7,995 bases of DNA from an uncultured Butyrivibrio sp. (GCA_947169985.1 CAMVRW010000101.1:1-7995), one strand, 5' to 3'. Shown: positions 1-7,604, numbered from the stretch's first letter. Translations and numbers: made by a program. Notes: a model not told the origin generated them from the sequence alone.

Positions 1-376
1 ATATGAGAACATGGAGGATCTTAACTGGGCTGGCTTTTATATAATGAATAAAGGATCTTTGATGCTAGGACCCTTTCAGGGGAAGGTGGCCTGTATCAGG
101 ATAGAACTTGGGAATGGTGTCTGCGGAACAGCAGCAGGGAAGGATGAGACCCAGCTGGTAAAAGACGTGCATCAGTTTCCGGGACATATTGCCTGTGACA
201 GTGCCTCCAACTCCGAGATCGTGGTTCCTATCCACAAAGACGGAAAAGTAGTGGCGGTCCTTGATATAGATAGCCCAAGCCTATCAAGGTTTGACGAGGC
301 AGATAAGTCCGGGCTTGAAGCGTTCGTTAAAGCCCTGGAGGAAGCTGCAGATTTTACGGAGATAACAACAATATAA
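1..376 (+). CDS. Free methionine-(R)-sulfoxide reductase, GAF-domain protein (5' end outside window)
   Basis: Reduces free L-methionine-(R)-sulfoxide to methionine in the cytosol, repairing oxidised methionine (family: fRMsr, E. coli MsrC/YebR). The visible 124 residues cover most of a single GAF domain and carry the family signatures NWAGFY, LGPFQGK, GVCGTAA, DVHQFPGHIACDS, SNSEIVVPI and VLDIDSP. Three cysteines are encoded at 92-94, 122-124 and 194-196. Their spacing of 10 and 24 residues equals that of the redox cysteines Cys84, Cys94 and Cys118 in the E. coli enzyme, so the enzyme is probably active. The reading frame is open from base 2 through YEN before the first ATG at 11. Because NWAGFY normally sits about 35-40 residues into the family, that ATG is internal and the true start lies upstream of the window. 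It ends 33 nt before the threonine aldolase gene and may share a transcript with it. Confidence 0.93.
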   Translation, partial: YENMEDLNWAGFYIMNKGSLMLGPFQGKVACIRIELGNGVCGTAAGKDETQLVKDVHQFPGHIACDSASNSEIVVPIHKDGKVVAVLDIDSPSLSRFDEADKSGLEAFVKALEEAADFTEITTI

Positions 377-409
377 TAGAAAGGTATAAACTTTTAGAGG
401 AAACATACT

Positions 410-1458
410 ATGGGACAGAAAATATCCTTTTCCAGTGACTATACAAAAAACTGCCACCCAAGGATACTTCAGCGCCTTATGAATATGGGCATGGAGCAGA
501 ATGTGGGTTATGGAACCGATGATATATGCAAGAGCGCAGCAGATAAGATCAGAAAAGCCTGTGAATGCCCTGAGGCGGAGGTGTTCTTCTTAGTTGGTGG
601 GACCCAGACTAATCAGACTGTAATTGATATGCTCCTCAAGCCCTACCAGGGCGTGATTGCTGCGCAGTCAGGACATATCGCAGTTCATGAAGCGGGAGCC
701 ATAGAGTTTTCCGGCCACAAGGTACTGACACTGACGCCTGCAGGAGCAGAGACTGATACAAAAAAGTACGGCTCTGAGATTGGGAAGATCAATGCCAAGG
801 AACTGAAGGCTTATGTGGAGACATTTTACAGGGACGATAGCTTTGAGCATATATTTCTCATCCCACAGAATATGGAACACTTTATTCAAAGCAAGAGCTT
901 AAGGCTATTTCCGATGTATGCAGAGAGTATGAGATACCTCTTTTCCTGGATGGGGCAAGGCTGGGATATGGCCTTATGAGCAAAAGAACTGATGTCACTC
1001 TAAAGGATATAGCAGAGCTGACAGATGTCTTTTACATTGGTGGAACCAAGGTCGGAGCAATGTTTGGGGAGGCTGTTGTATTCACTAAGGGTGGAAAACC
1101 TAAGTACCACGTTCCCATAGTAAAGCAACACGGAGCTCTTCTTGCAAAGGGATGGCTATTGGGAGTTCAGTTTGACGAGCTCTTTACGGATAATCTCTAC
1201 ATGGAGATTAGCAAAAATGCCATAGAGATGGCTGAGATGATGAAGGAACGTCTCAAGGATAAAGGGTATAAATTCCTTTTGGATTCTCCCACAAACCAGC
1301 AGTTTGTGATCATCGACAACCAAAAGCTAAAGGAAATCGAGCCCCATGTGGGATTCAGCTACTGGCAAAATTTCAGTGAAACACAAACAGTTATCAGGCT
1401 CGCTACGGATTGGGCAACCACTAAGGAAGACATCGAAACTTTGATGGAGTTTCTGTAA
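410..1458 (+). pseudogene. Low-specificity L-threonine aldolase, broken by a frameshifting deletion near 850
   Basis: PLP-dependent aldolase family (beta-eliminating lyase fold) that cleaves L-threonine or L-allo-threonine to glycine and acetaldehyde. An AGAGG ribosome binding site at 396-400 precedes the ATG. Residues 1-147 (410-850) read normally, with SSDYT, QNVGYG, VGGTQTN (61-67) and GHIAVHE. The frame then shifts: the rest of the enzyme reads from 853 to the stop at 1456-1458 in another frame. That part begins ISHPTEYGTLYS and carries the PLP-contacting Asp in FLDGAR (949-951) and the PLP lysine in YIGGTK (1048-1050). Relatives have about eight residues (EH-MVxPGMVY-IS type) between the parts, but only two bases are present here, so roughly 22 nt are missing. 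In the original frame, translation runs into unrelated residues and stops at 977-979. With the gap restored the protein would be about 356 residues, close to the family length. Probably inactive, unless the deletion is an assembly error. Confidence 0.88.
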
Positions 1459-1493
1459 AACTTCAAAAATATGGAATAAATGAAAAAATATTT

Positions 1494-1525
1494 GGCAGCT
1501 GCAAACCCCGCAGCTGCCTTATTTT
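1494..1525 (+). terminator. Rho-independent terminator after the threonine aldolase gene
   Basis: A perfect 9-bp inverted repeat, GGCAGCTGC (1494-1502) and GCAGCTGCC (1510-1518), encloses a 7-nt AAACCCC loop and is followed by TTATTTT. It starts 36 nt after the stop codon. The A-rich stretch upstream (1484-1493) would give a weaker U-run on the opposite strand, but no gene approaches from the right to use it. It separates the left unit from the opp operon. Confidence 0.85.
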
Positions 1526-1591
1526 ACGCCACTTTCGCTTTTGCCATTAGGCGCGTTGAAGGAGAAACGGTTTAAAGTGCTAAAGTTTTTG

Positions 1592-1621
1592 TTGACATAT
1601 ACTGGGGTGAACACTTAGTAT
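1592..1621 (+). promoter_or_regulatory. Sigma-A-type promoter of the opp operon
   Basis: A perfect -35 box TTGACA (1592-1597) and a -10 box TAGTAT (1616-1621) are separated by 18 bp. Transcription would start near 1627-1629, giving a 5' leader of about 55 nt before oppA. It lies after the upstream terminator and is the only strong promoter seen ahead of the operon. Confidence 0.8.
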
Positions 1622-1681
1622 GGTTAATATACATCAATTGTATACATGTATGTGACATTAATTTTGAGGAGGATAATTGGT

Positions 1682-3421
1682 ATGAAGAAAAAGTTATTGT
1701 CTATCGTACTTGCTTCAGTGCTTACCATGAGCGCAGTTGGATGCGGAAGCTCAGCTGTAAGTGGAGTAACTGAGCAGACTGGCGAGACACAGAGTTCTGC
1801 TGATACTGCAGTACCTGCAGATCAGGCAGGAAGTGAGGCTGCTGAAGGCGCAGCAGATGCAGGTGAGGCTTCTACAGAGGACCTCAACGTAATGCTTGAG
1901 ACTCCTGTTGAGTCTCTTGATCCACAGCAGGCAACAGACGGAACATCATTTGAGGTTATCGCTGATTACACAGACGGCCTTATGCAGATGGACGCAGACG
2001 GACAGGCAGTAAATGCTATTGCCCAGAGCGTTGATGTTTCAGAGGATGGTCTTACATATACCTTCCATCTTCGTGATGATGCTGTATGGAGCAACGGTAC
2101 ACCTGTAACTGCAGCAGATTTCGTATTTGCTTGGCAGAGAGCAGTAGATCCTGAGATTGCTTCTGAGTACTCTTATATGCTCAGTGACATCGGACAGATC
2201 GTAAACGCACAGGAGATCATTGACGGAACAAAGGATAAGAGCGAACTTGGCGCAACAGCAGTTGATGACAAGACTCTTGAGGTTAAGCTTAACGTTCCTG
2301 TCAGCTATTTCCTTAGTCTTATGTATTTCCCAACATTCTATCCTGTAAACGAAGAGTTCTTTAACAGCTGTGCAGATACATTTGCAACAAGCCCTGAGAC
2401 AACTCTTTCAAACGGTGCTTTTGTTCTTGACGACTATCAGCCGGCAGCTACAACAATCCACCTTACAAAGAATGCGGATTACTACGATGCAGCAAAGGTT
2501 TCTCTTGCAGGCCTTAACTATCAGGTTATCCAGGATTCACAGCAGGCTCTTATGAGCTACCAGAATGGTGACCTTGATACAACACTTGTAAATGGTGAGC
2601 AGGTAGATCAGGTTAAGGATGACCCGGCATTCCAGGCAATCGGTGCAGGTTACCTCTGGTACATCAGCCCTAACATCTCAGCAGTAAAAGAGCTTGATAA
2701 CCTCAATATCAGACTTGCCATCACAATGGCACTTAACAGAGAAGCAATTACAACAGACGTACTTAAGGATGGTTCAGCTCCAACATTTACAGCAGTTCCT
2801 CCTCAGTTCGCAGCAGGTCCTGACGGATCAGACTTCTCAGCAAACCAGGAGATGTTCTCAGACATCTGCAGATATGATGCTGATGTAGCTGTAGAGAACT
2901 GGAACAAGGGTCTTGAGGAACTCGGAATCACAGAACTTACACTTACAATGATCCACGATGCTGATGATGCACCTATCAAGGTTGCACAGGTTGTTAAGGA
3001 GCAGCTTGAGACAACACTTCCAGGCCTTACACTTGAGCTTCAGCAGATGCCTAAGAAAGAGCGTGTACAGCGTATGCAGGAAGGTGAGTTTGAGATCGCC
3101 CTTACACGTTGGGGTCCTGACTATGCTGATCCTATGACATACCTTGGAATGTGGATCACAAATAACTCTAACAACTATGGTCTGTGGAGCAATGCTGAGT
3201 ATGACAAGATCATCGACGAATGCACAACAGGCGAGACAGCTATGGATGCAAAGGCTCGTTGGTCAGCACTTTACGATGCAGAGAAGATCGTAATGGATGA
3301 GGCTGTTATCTTCCCTCTCTATACACAGTGCAATGCAGAGCTTATTTCTACAAACGTATCAGGAATTGAATTCCACCCAGTAGCTCTTAACAGAGTTTAT
3401 AAGAATGCAGTAAAGAAGTAA
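1682..3421 (+). CDS. oppA: Oligopeptide ABC transporter substrate-binding lipoprotein OppA (SBP family 5)
   Basis: Captures extracellular peptides and delivers them to the OppBC channel; anchored by lipid to the outer face of the membrane. The chosen ATG at 1682 follows a GAGGAGG ribosome binding site (1666-1672) and opens directly into a signal peptide: KKK, a hydrophobic stretch at residues 4-17, then AVGC with the lipidated Cys21. An in-frame ATG at 1646 would add 12 residues without a comparable site and bury the signal peptide. Residues 22-66 form an Ala/Glu/Ser/Thr-rich linker. The rest (about 67-579) is a family 5 binding domain, with motifs such as TYTFHLRDDAVWSNGTPVTA, NADYYDA and TRWGPDYADPMTYL. 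The 579-aa length is normal for OppA. Codon use is strongly biased (Thr mostly ACA, many Leu CTT, Lys AAG), consistent with high expression. The exact peptide preference cannot be read from the sequence. Confidence 0.95.
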   Translation: MKKKLLSIVLASVLTMSAVGCGSSAVSGVTEQTGETQSSADTAVPADQAGSEAAEGAADAGEASTEDLNVMLETPVESLDPQQATDGTSFEVIADYTDGLMQMDADGQAVNAIAQSVDVSEDGLTYTFHLRDDAVWSNGTPVTAADFVFAWQRAVDPEIASEYSYMLSDIGQIVNAQEIIDGTKDKSELGATAVDDKTLEVKLNVPVSYFLSLMYFPTFYPVNEEFFNSCADTFATSPETTLSNGAFVLDDYQPAATTIHLTKNADYYDAAKVSLAGLNYQVIQDSQQALMSYQNGDLDTTLVNGEQVDQVKDDPAFQAIGAGYLWYISPNISAVKELDNLNIRLAITMALNREAITTDVLKDGSAPTFTAVPPQFAAGPDGSDFSANQEMFSDICRYDADVAVENWNKGLEELGITELTLTMIHDADDAPIKVAQVVKEQLETTLPGLTLELQQMPKKERVQRMQEGEFEIALTRWGPDYADPMTYLGMWITNNSNNYGLWSNAEYDKIIDECTTGETAMDAKARWSALYDAEKIVMDEAVIFPLYTQCNAELISTNVSGIEFHPVALNRVYKNAVKK

Positions 3422-3443
3422 TTCTAAATCTGAAGAGGATGAT

Positions 3444-3486
3444 GCGCGAGGGTGAGCAAAAGGGTTTACCCCCGCGCTTTCTCTTT
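3444..3486 (+). terminator. Terminator-like hairpin between oppA and oppB (probable attenuator or 3'-end stabiliser)
   Basis: GCGCG-A-GGGTGAG (3444-3456) pairs with TTTACCC-C-CGCGC (3465-3477): GCGCG/CGCGC, one A-C mismatch, then GGGT/ACCC, then weaker G-U and A-U pairs. The loop is 8 nt, and the hairpin is followed by TTTCTCTTT. It starts 23 nt after the oppA stop. The interrupted T-run suggests partial termination. Such hairpins after binding-protein genes commonly raise the binding protein relative to the permease subunits, by read-through control or by protecting the oppA mRNA end. Confidence 0.65.
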
Positions 3487-3505
3487 CAATCAAGTTGGGG
3501 TCATA

Positions 3506-4441
3506 ATGAAAAAATATATATTAAAAAGAGTAATAACCGCATTTTTTACACTACTTGCAATAACGCTTATCTTATTTATTCTGATGCAGCTCATGCCGGG
3601 CTCACCATTTAACGACGAAAAATTAAACGACGCACAAAGGGCATCTCTGTACGCCAAGTATGGTCTTGATCAGCCCATTGTGGTGCAGTTTTTTAAATAT
3701 GTATTCAATATGTTCAGAGGAGATCTTGGCGTAAGCTATAAGATTTCCAAGAACACTCCTATAACCCAGCTTATTGCCAGCAGACTTCCTATCTCCATCG
3801 GCGTTGGATTTGCGGCAGTACTTATCGGATCGGTAGTAGGTCTTTTGCTGGGGCTTCTGGCAGCCTTCAAGCACGACACAATCTGGGATACTCTGGCAAC
3901 TATCATTTCAGTAATCGGTGTGTCAGTTCCATCCTACGTGTTTGCTCTGGCGCTGTCTTATCAGTTTGGATTTAAGCTCAAGTGGTTCCCAATGCTGTTC
4001 TCAGCAAAGGACGTCATCGGATCCAGCGTGCTCCCATCCATATCACTGTCCATGTTCACCATGGCATCCATAGCAAGATTCACCAGATCAGAGATGATAG
4101 AGGTTCTTGGTTCAGACTACATGCTTCTTGCAGAGTCAAAGGGTCTTTCAGGAAACAAGCTGATCTTCAGTCATGCCCTAAGGAATGCCCTGATCCCCAT
4201 CATTACTGTTCTGGCACCACTGGTTGTTGACCTGATGACAGGATCTTTGGTTGTTGAAAAGATCTTTTCCATACCTGGAGTTGGTTCCCTTCTGGTAAAC
4301 GCTATTCAGTCCAACGACTACAATGTGGTCATAGCACTTAGCTTTATCTATTCAGCAATGTACATCGCCATCATGCTGGTGGTTGATATTCTTTACGGAG
4401 TAATAGATCCAAGAATCCGTGTGGCAAAGGAGGGAGACTGA
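3506..4441 (+). CDS. oppB: Oligopeptide ABC transporter permease OppB
   Basis: One of the two membrane subunits forming the peptide channel; works as a heterodimer with OppC (BPD_transp_1 / DppB family). The 311-residue product starts KKYILKRVITAFF with a first membrane helix at about 9-30. It then has an extracytoplasmic segment with RGDLGVSY (71-78), and further helices near 97-121, 130-156, 175-191, 229-250 and 274-298. The cytoplasmic EAA loop that docks on the ATPases spans about 195-232, with AESKG at 209-213 followed by ALRNALIP. It ends in the typical VIDPRIR. The ATG at 3506 is preferred over an in-frame GTG at 3452, because the latter lies inside the intercistronic hairpin and would add 18 non-family residues. 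The ribosome binding site is weak (TTGGGG, 3495-3500), unlike its neighbours. The gap to oppC is 1 nt, so translation is probably coupled. Confidence 0.95.
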   Translation: MKKYILKRVITAFFTLLAITLILFILMQLMPGSPFNDEKLNDAQRASLYAKYGLDQPIVVQFFKYVFNMFRGDLGVSYKISKNTPITQLIASRLPISIGVGFAAVLIGSVVGLLLGLLAAFKHDTIWDTLATIISVIGVSVPSYVFALALSYQFGFKLKWFPMLFSAKDVIGSSVLPSISLSMFTMASIARFTRSEMIEVLGSDYMLLAESKGLSGNKLIFSHALRNALIPIITVLAPLVVDLMTGSLVVEKIFSIPGVGSLLVNAIQSNDYNVVIALSFIYSAMYIAIMLVVDILYGVIDPRIRVAKEGD

Positions 4442-4442
4442 T

Positions 4443-5501
4443 ATGGCAGCAGAAGCAGTAATAACAGAAAAAACACCATATATCCCAACCGATGCGGATT
4501 TTGTATTAAAGGGCGATAAGGCAGGTATTGAGGTTGATTCAAACTTTGCCTCCCAGAGCTTCTGGAAGGAAGTTGTGGCAAGGTTTGTGAGAAAGAAGAG
4601 CGCAGTAATGGGACTTGTATTTGTCCTGGTGATTTCCTTCTTTGCCTTCGTCGGTCCTTCCATGAACGAGTACACCTATTCAGGACAGAACCTTTCACAG
4701 AAAAACCTGGCTCCAAGAATACCTGTCATTGAGTACACAGGTCTTTTCGATGGACATGAGAATATTTCAACCACTTCAGGCACGAAGATGGTCAACTACT
4801 ACTTTGAAAACAAGCTGACTGATGTGTTCTACTGGTTTGGAAGTGACAATTTCGGAAGAGATATCTGGACAAGAACCTGGTCCGGAGCGCAGGTTTCACT
4901 TATCATTGCCGTGGCAGCAGCCATCATCGACATGATCATCGGAATGAGCTACGGCCTGATTTCCGGATACTTTGGCGGAAAAGTGGACATGGTGATGCAA
5001 AGGATCCTGGAGATTGCCAACGGTATTCCAAGACTGGTTATCGTTACACTTCTCCTTCTCGTGTTCAAGCCCGGAATGTTGACGATCATCATTGCTCTTA
5101 TGCTCACTGAGTGGGTTGGTATGAGCCGAATTGCCAGAGCGGAGATGCTGAAATTAAAGGAGCAGGAATTCGTCCTTGCTTCCAGAACCCTTGGAGCAGG
5201 CAGCATGCATATCATTTTCAGCGAGGTTTTGCCAAACATCATTGGACCCGTTATTACACAGGTAATGTTTTCCATACCTACAGCCATCTTCACAGAGGCC
5301 TTCCTTTCCTTCGTTGGTCTGGGAATCCCTGTACCAAGGTGCTCGCTGGGATCACTGATCTCAGAAGGCTTTAACAGCTTTACGACCCATCCCTATCAGA
5401 TAATTCCTCCGATAGTGATCATGGCACTTTTGATGCTGAGCTTTAACCTGGTGGCTGACGGACTTAGAGAGGCCCTTGATCCCAAGTTAAAAGAAATGTA
5501 A
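4443..5501 (+). CDS. oppC: Oligopeptide ABC transporter permease OppC
   Basis: Second channel subunit, partner of OppB. It is 352 residues long, with the usual extended cytoplasmic N-terminus (about 1-53, the OppC_N region ahead of the first helix at 54-72). A long extracytoplasmic stretch of about 75-145 includes WFGSDNFGRDIWTR (131-144), the hallmark of DppC/OppC proteins. More helices lie near 150-176, 198-222, 268-290 and 318-336. The EAA loop runs from about 233 to 269, with ASRTLGA (246-252) and VLPNIIGP. It ends with LREALDPKLK. The ATG at 4443 follows a strong AAAGGAGGG site (4426-4434) that lies inside the end of oppB. An in-frame GTG at 4419 is upstream of that site and is rejected. 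The gene sits 1 nt after oppB and 12 nt before oppD. Confidence 0.95.
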   Translation: MAAEAVITEKTPYIPTDADFVLKGDKAGIEVDSNFASQSFWKEVVARFVRKKSAVMGLVFVLVISFFAFVGPSMNEYTYSGQNLSQKNLAPRIPVIEYTGLFDGHENISTTSGTKMVNYYFENKLTDVFYWFGSDNFGRDIWTRTWSGAQVSLIIAVAAAIIDMIIGMSYGLISGYFGGKVDMVMQRILEIANGIPRLVIVTLLLLVFKPGMLTIIIALMLTEWVGMSRIARAEMLKLKEQEFVLASRTLGAGSMHIIFSEVLPNIIGPVITQVMFSIPTAIFTEAFLSFVGLGIPVPRCSLGSLISEGFNSFTTHPYQIIPPIVIMALLMLSFNLVADGLREALDPKLKEM

Positions 5502-5513
5502 GGAAGACTTAAG

Positions 5514-6650
5514 ATGACTGAAGAAAAGAAACGAGAAAAAATTCTTGATATCAAAAATCTTGATATCACCTTTAAGACCACGGCAGGTGATGTTCACGCT
5601 ATCCGAGGGATAAATATCGATCTGTTTCAGGGAGAGACTGTGGCTATCGTTGGTGAGTCCGGATCAGGAAAGTCCGTAACCATGAGAGCAGCCATGGGAA
5701 TCCTTGCCAAGAACGCAGTAGTCAACAGCGGAGAGATCATCTACCGCTACAGAGACAATGTGGGCGGAATCGACTACAACCCAGATGATGACGCCAATGC
5801 AACCTGGAAGGAAGCAGACATCCTAAAGCAGGACAAGAAGTGGATCAGAAAGCACATAAATGGACGAAGGATTGCCATGGTGTTCCAGGATCCCATGACC
5901 AGCTTAGACCCAACTATGACCATCGGGAAGCAGATCATGGAGGGTATGATCTGGCATTACCATATTGATAAACAGGATGCTTATAACAGGGCAGTTAACC
6001 TTCTTAAGGAGGTTGGTATCGAGGATGCTGAAAAGAGAATGAAGCAGTATCCACACCAGCTCTCAGGTGGAATGAGACAGAGGGTGGTTATCGCAATAGC
6101 TCTTTCCTGTAACCCGGACCTTCTTATCTGTGATGAGCCCACAACAGCTCTTGATGTAAACATCCAGGCAAAGATCCTTGAGCTTATCAAAAAGGTTCAG
6201 AAGGAAAGAGACATTGCTGTCATCTACATCACCCATGATCTGGGCGTTGTGGCCAAGGTGGCAGATTATGTAAACGTAATGTATGCAGGAAAGATCGTAG
6301 AAGTTGGTAACATCAATGAGATCTTCTATGATCCAAAGCACCCTTATACCTGGGGACTTTTGTCAGCTATGCCTGACCTTGGTACTGATGATGACAGGCT
6401 TTACACCATTCCCGGATCTCCTCCGAACCTTCTTCACGAGAAGGAAGGTGATGCTTTTGCACCACGTAATGCCTATGCTTTGGAGATTGATGATAAGCTT
6501 GAGCCACCTATGTTCCAGATCACAGAGACTCACTCTGCTGCTACATGGCTCCTTGACCCAAGGGCACCAAAGGTTGAGATGCCTGCAGAGCTTAAGAACA
6601 GGATTGAAAGAATGAAGAAGGAGGCGAAGGAAAATGGCAGCGAATTATAA
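5514..6650 (+). CDS. oppD: Oligopeptide ABC transporter ATP-binding protein OppD
   Basis: ATPase subunit that drives peptide import together with OppF, on the cytoplasmic face of OppBC. The 378 residues contain all ABC motifs: Walker A GESGSGKS (47-54), Q-loop VFQDPMTSLDP (Gln125), signature LSGGMRQR (183-190), Walker B LLICDE (203-208) and the switch His241 in ITHDLG. The C-terminal oligopeptide/dipeptide transporter domain follows, from HPYTWGLLSAMP at about 276. Two oddities: about 20 extra residues between Walker A and the Q-loop (roughly 76-112, acidic and charged), and no cysteines in the C-terminal domain. In OppD/DppD proteins that bind an iron-sulfur cluster those positions are Cys; here they are Asp313, Asn319, Asp326 and Thr344. 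The ATG follows AAGGAAG (5501-5507). The end overlaps oppF by 17 nt. Confidence 0.95.
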   Translation: MTEEKKREKILDIKNLDITFKTTAGDVHAIRGINIDLFQGETVAIVGESGSGKSVTMRAAMGILAKNAVVNSGEIIYRYRDNVGGIDYNPDDDANATWKEADILKQDKKWIRKHINGRRIAMVFQDPMTSLDPTMTIGKQIMEGMIWHYHIDKQDAYNRAVNLLKEVGIEDAEKRMKQYPHQLSGGMRQRVVIAIALSCNPDLLICDEPTTALDVNIQAKILELIKKVQKERDIAVIYITHDLGVVAKVADYVNVMYAGKIVEVGNINEIFYDPKHPYTWGLLSAMPDLGTDDDRLYTIPGSPPNLLHEKEGDAFAPRNAYALEIDDKLEPPMFQITETHSAATWLLDPRAPKVEMPAELKNRIERMKKEAKENGSEL

Positions 6651-7578
6651 TGAAGCCCCCCTTCTTGAGGTGGAGGGATTAAAACAGTACTTCCCCATAA
6701 GTTCCACTTATACTGTAAAAGCTGTGGATGATGTAAGCTTTAAGGTTTATCCCGGCGAGACCTACGGCCTTGTAGGAGAATCGGGATCCGGAAAGTCCAC
6801 AATCGGAAGAAGTATCATAAGATTGTATGACCCTACCGAAGGCAAGATCTCTTTTGCCGGAATGGATATCAGCGGAAAGATGTCCAAGTCCACAAAGGAC
6901 AAGCTGAGAATGCAGATGCAGATGATCTTCCAGGACCCCATGGCATCACTTAATCCTCGTAAGAAGATCAAGGATATCATCGGAGAAGCTCTGGATGTCA
7001 ATAAACTCTACAACACCAGGGAAGAAAGAGACAGGAGAGTTGAGGCCATCCTTCAGAAAGTTGGTCTTGCTAAGGAGCATGCGGATCGCTATCCCCATCA
7101 GTTTTCCGGTGGACAGAGACAGCGTGTTGGAATTGCAAGGGCGCTGATCCTGAACCCTAAGCTTGTTATTGCCGACGAGTGTATTTCAGCTCTTGACGTT
7201 TCGATCCAGGCCCAGGTTGTAAACCTTATGAAGGATATCCAGGAGGAGACAGGGGCAGCATATCTTTTCATTGCTCATGACCTTTCCATGGTAAAGTACA
7301 TCTCCGACAGGATTGGAGTTCTGCACCTTGGGCACCTTTTGGAGACAGGAACCACGGATGAGATCTTTTCAAATCCCATCCATCCTTATACAAAGAGCCT
7401 TCTTTCTGCAATTCCGATTCCAAATCCGGAGCTGGAAAAGAACAGAATTGCTTTAAATTATGACTATAAGACCTCGGGCCTTGACTACACCAAGGGCACA
7501 GAGCACCTTGTCAGTGGCACCCACTATGTGAAGTGTACCGATGAGGAATTTGCAAGGTTTATGGCTGGGGAGCAGTAA
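6634..7578 (+). CDS. oppF: Oligopeptide ABC transporter ATP-binding protein OppF
   Basis: Second ATPase of the Opp importer, pairing with OppD. The 314 residues carry Walker A GESGSGKST (48-56), Q-loop IFQDPMASLNP (Gln100), signature FSGGQRQR (157-164), Walker B LVIADE (177-182) and switch His215 in IAHDLS. The C-terminal extension begins HPYTKSLLSAIP and ends with a SGTHYVKCTDEEF-type tail like that of Gram-positive OppF proteins. The residue after the catalytic Glu182 is Cys (DECISALDV), where most family members have Pro; all residues needed for catalysis are kept. The ATG overlaps the 3' end of oppD by 17 nt, with AAGGAGG at 6618-6624 inside oppD, so translation is probably coupled. It is the last gene of the operon, and no convincing terminator is visible directly after it. 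Confidence 0.95.
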   Translation: MAANYNEAPLLEVEGLKQYFPISSTYTVKAVDDVSFKVYPGETYGLVGESGSGKSTIGRSIIRLYDPTEGKISFAGMDISGKMSKSTKDKLRMQMQMIFQDPMASLNPRKKIKDIIGEALDVNKLYNTREERDRRVEAILQKVGLAKEHADRYPHQFSGGQRQRVGIARALILNPKLVIADECISALDVSIQAQVVNLMKDIQEETGAAYLFIAHDLSMVKYISDRIGVLHLGHLLETGTTDEIFSNPIHPYTKSLLSAIPIPNPELEKNRIALNYDYKTSGLDYTKGTEHLVSGTHYVKCTDEEFARFMAGEQ

Positions 7579-7604
7579 TCTTTAACGGTCTACATAAAAT
7601 TTAC

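Noticed and set aside
349..377. TATAAT at 372-377 as a promoter for the threonine aldolase gene
   Set aside because: No acceptable -35 box lies at 16-18 bp upstream (AGATTT at 17 bp), and the sequence overlaps the end of the preceding gene. It is likely a chance match.
976..1458. A separate 160-residue gene starting at ATG 976
   Set aside because: The same frame continues upstream to 853 with conserved threonine aldolase sequence, and no ribosome binding site precedes 976. It is the 3' part of the broken aldolase gene.
1646..1681. ATG at 1646 as the start of oppA
   Set aside because: It adds 12 residues ahead of a clear lipoprotein signal peptide and lacks a ribosome binding site, whereas the ATG at 1682 has GAGGAGG in place.
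3452..3505. GTG at 3452 as the start of oppB
   Set aside because: It lies in the intercistronic hairpin, and the extra residues do not resemble OppB N-termini. KKYILKRVITAFF after the ATG at 3506 is the expected beginning.
4419..4442. GTG at 4419 as the start of oppC
   Set aside because: The strong AAAGGAGGG site lies downstream of this GTG and fits the ATG at 4443.
4352..4716. Minus-strand open frames of about 107 codons over the oppB-oppC junction
   Set aside because: They lie opposite well-supported genes, resemble no family I know, and have low-complexity composition that follows from the coding strand.
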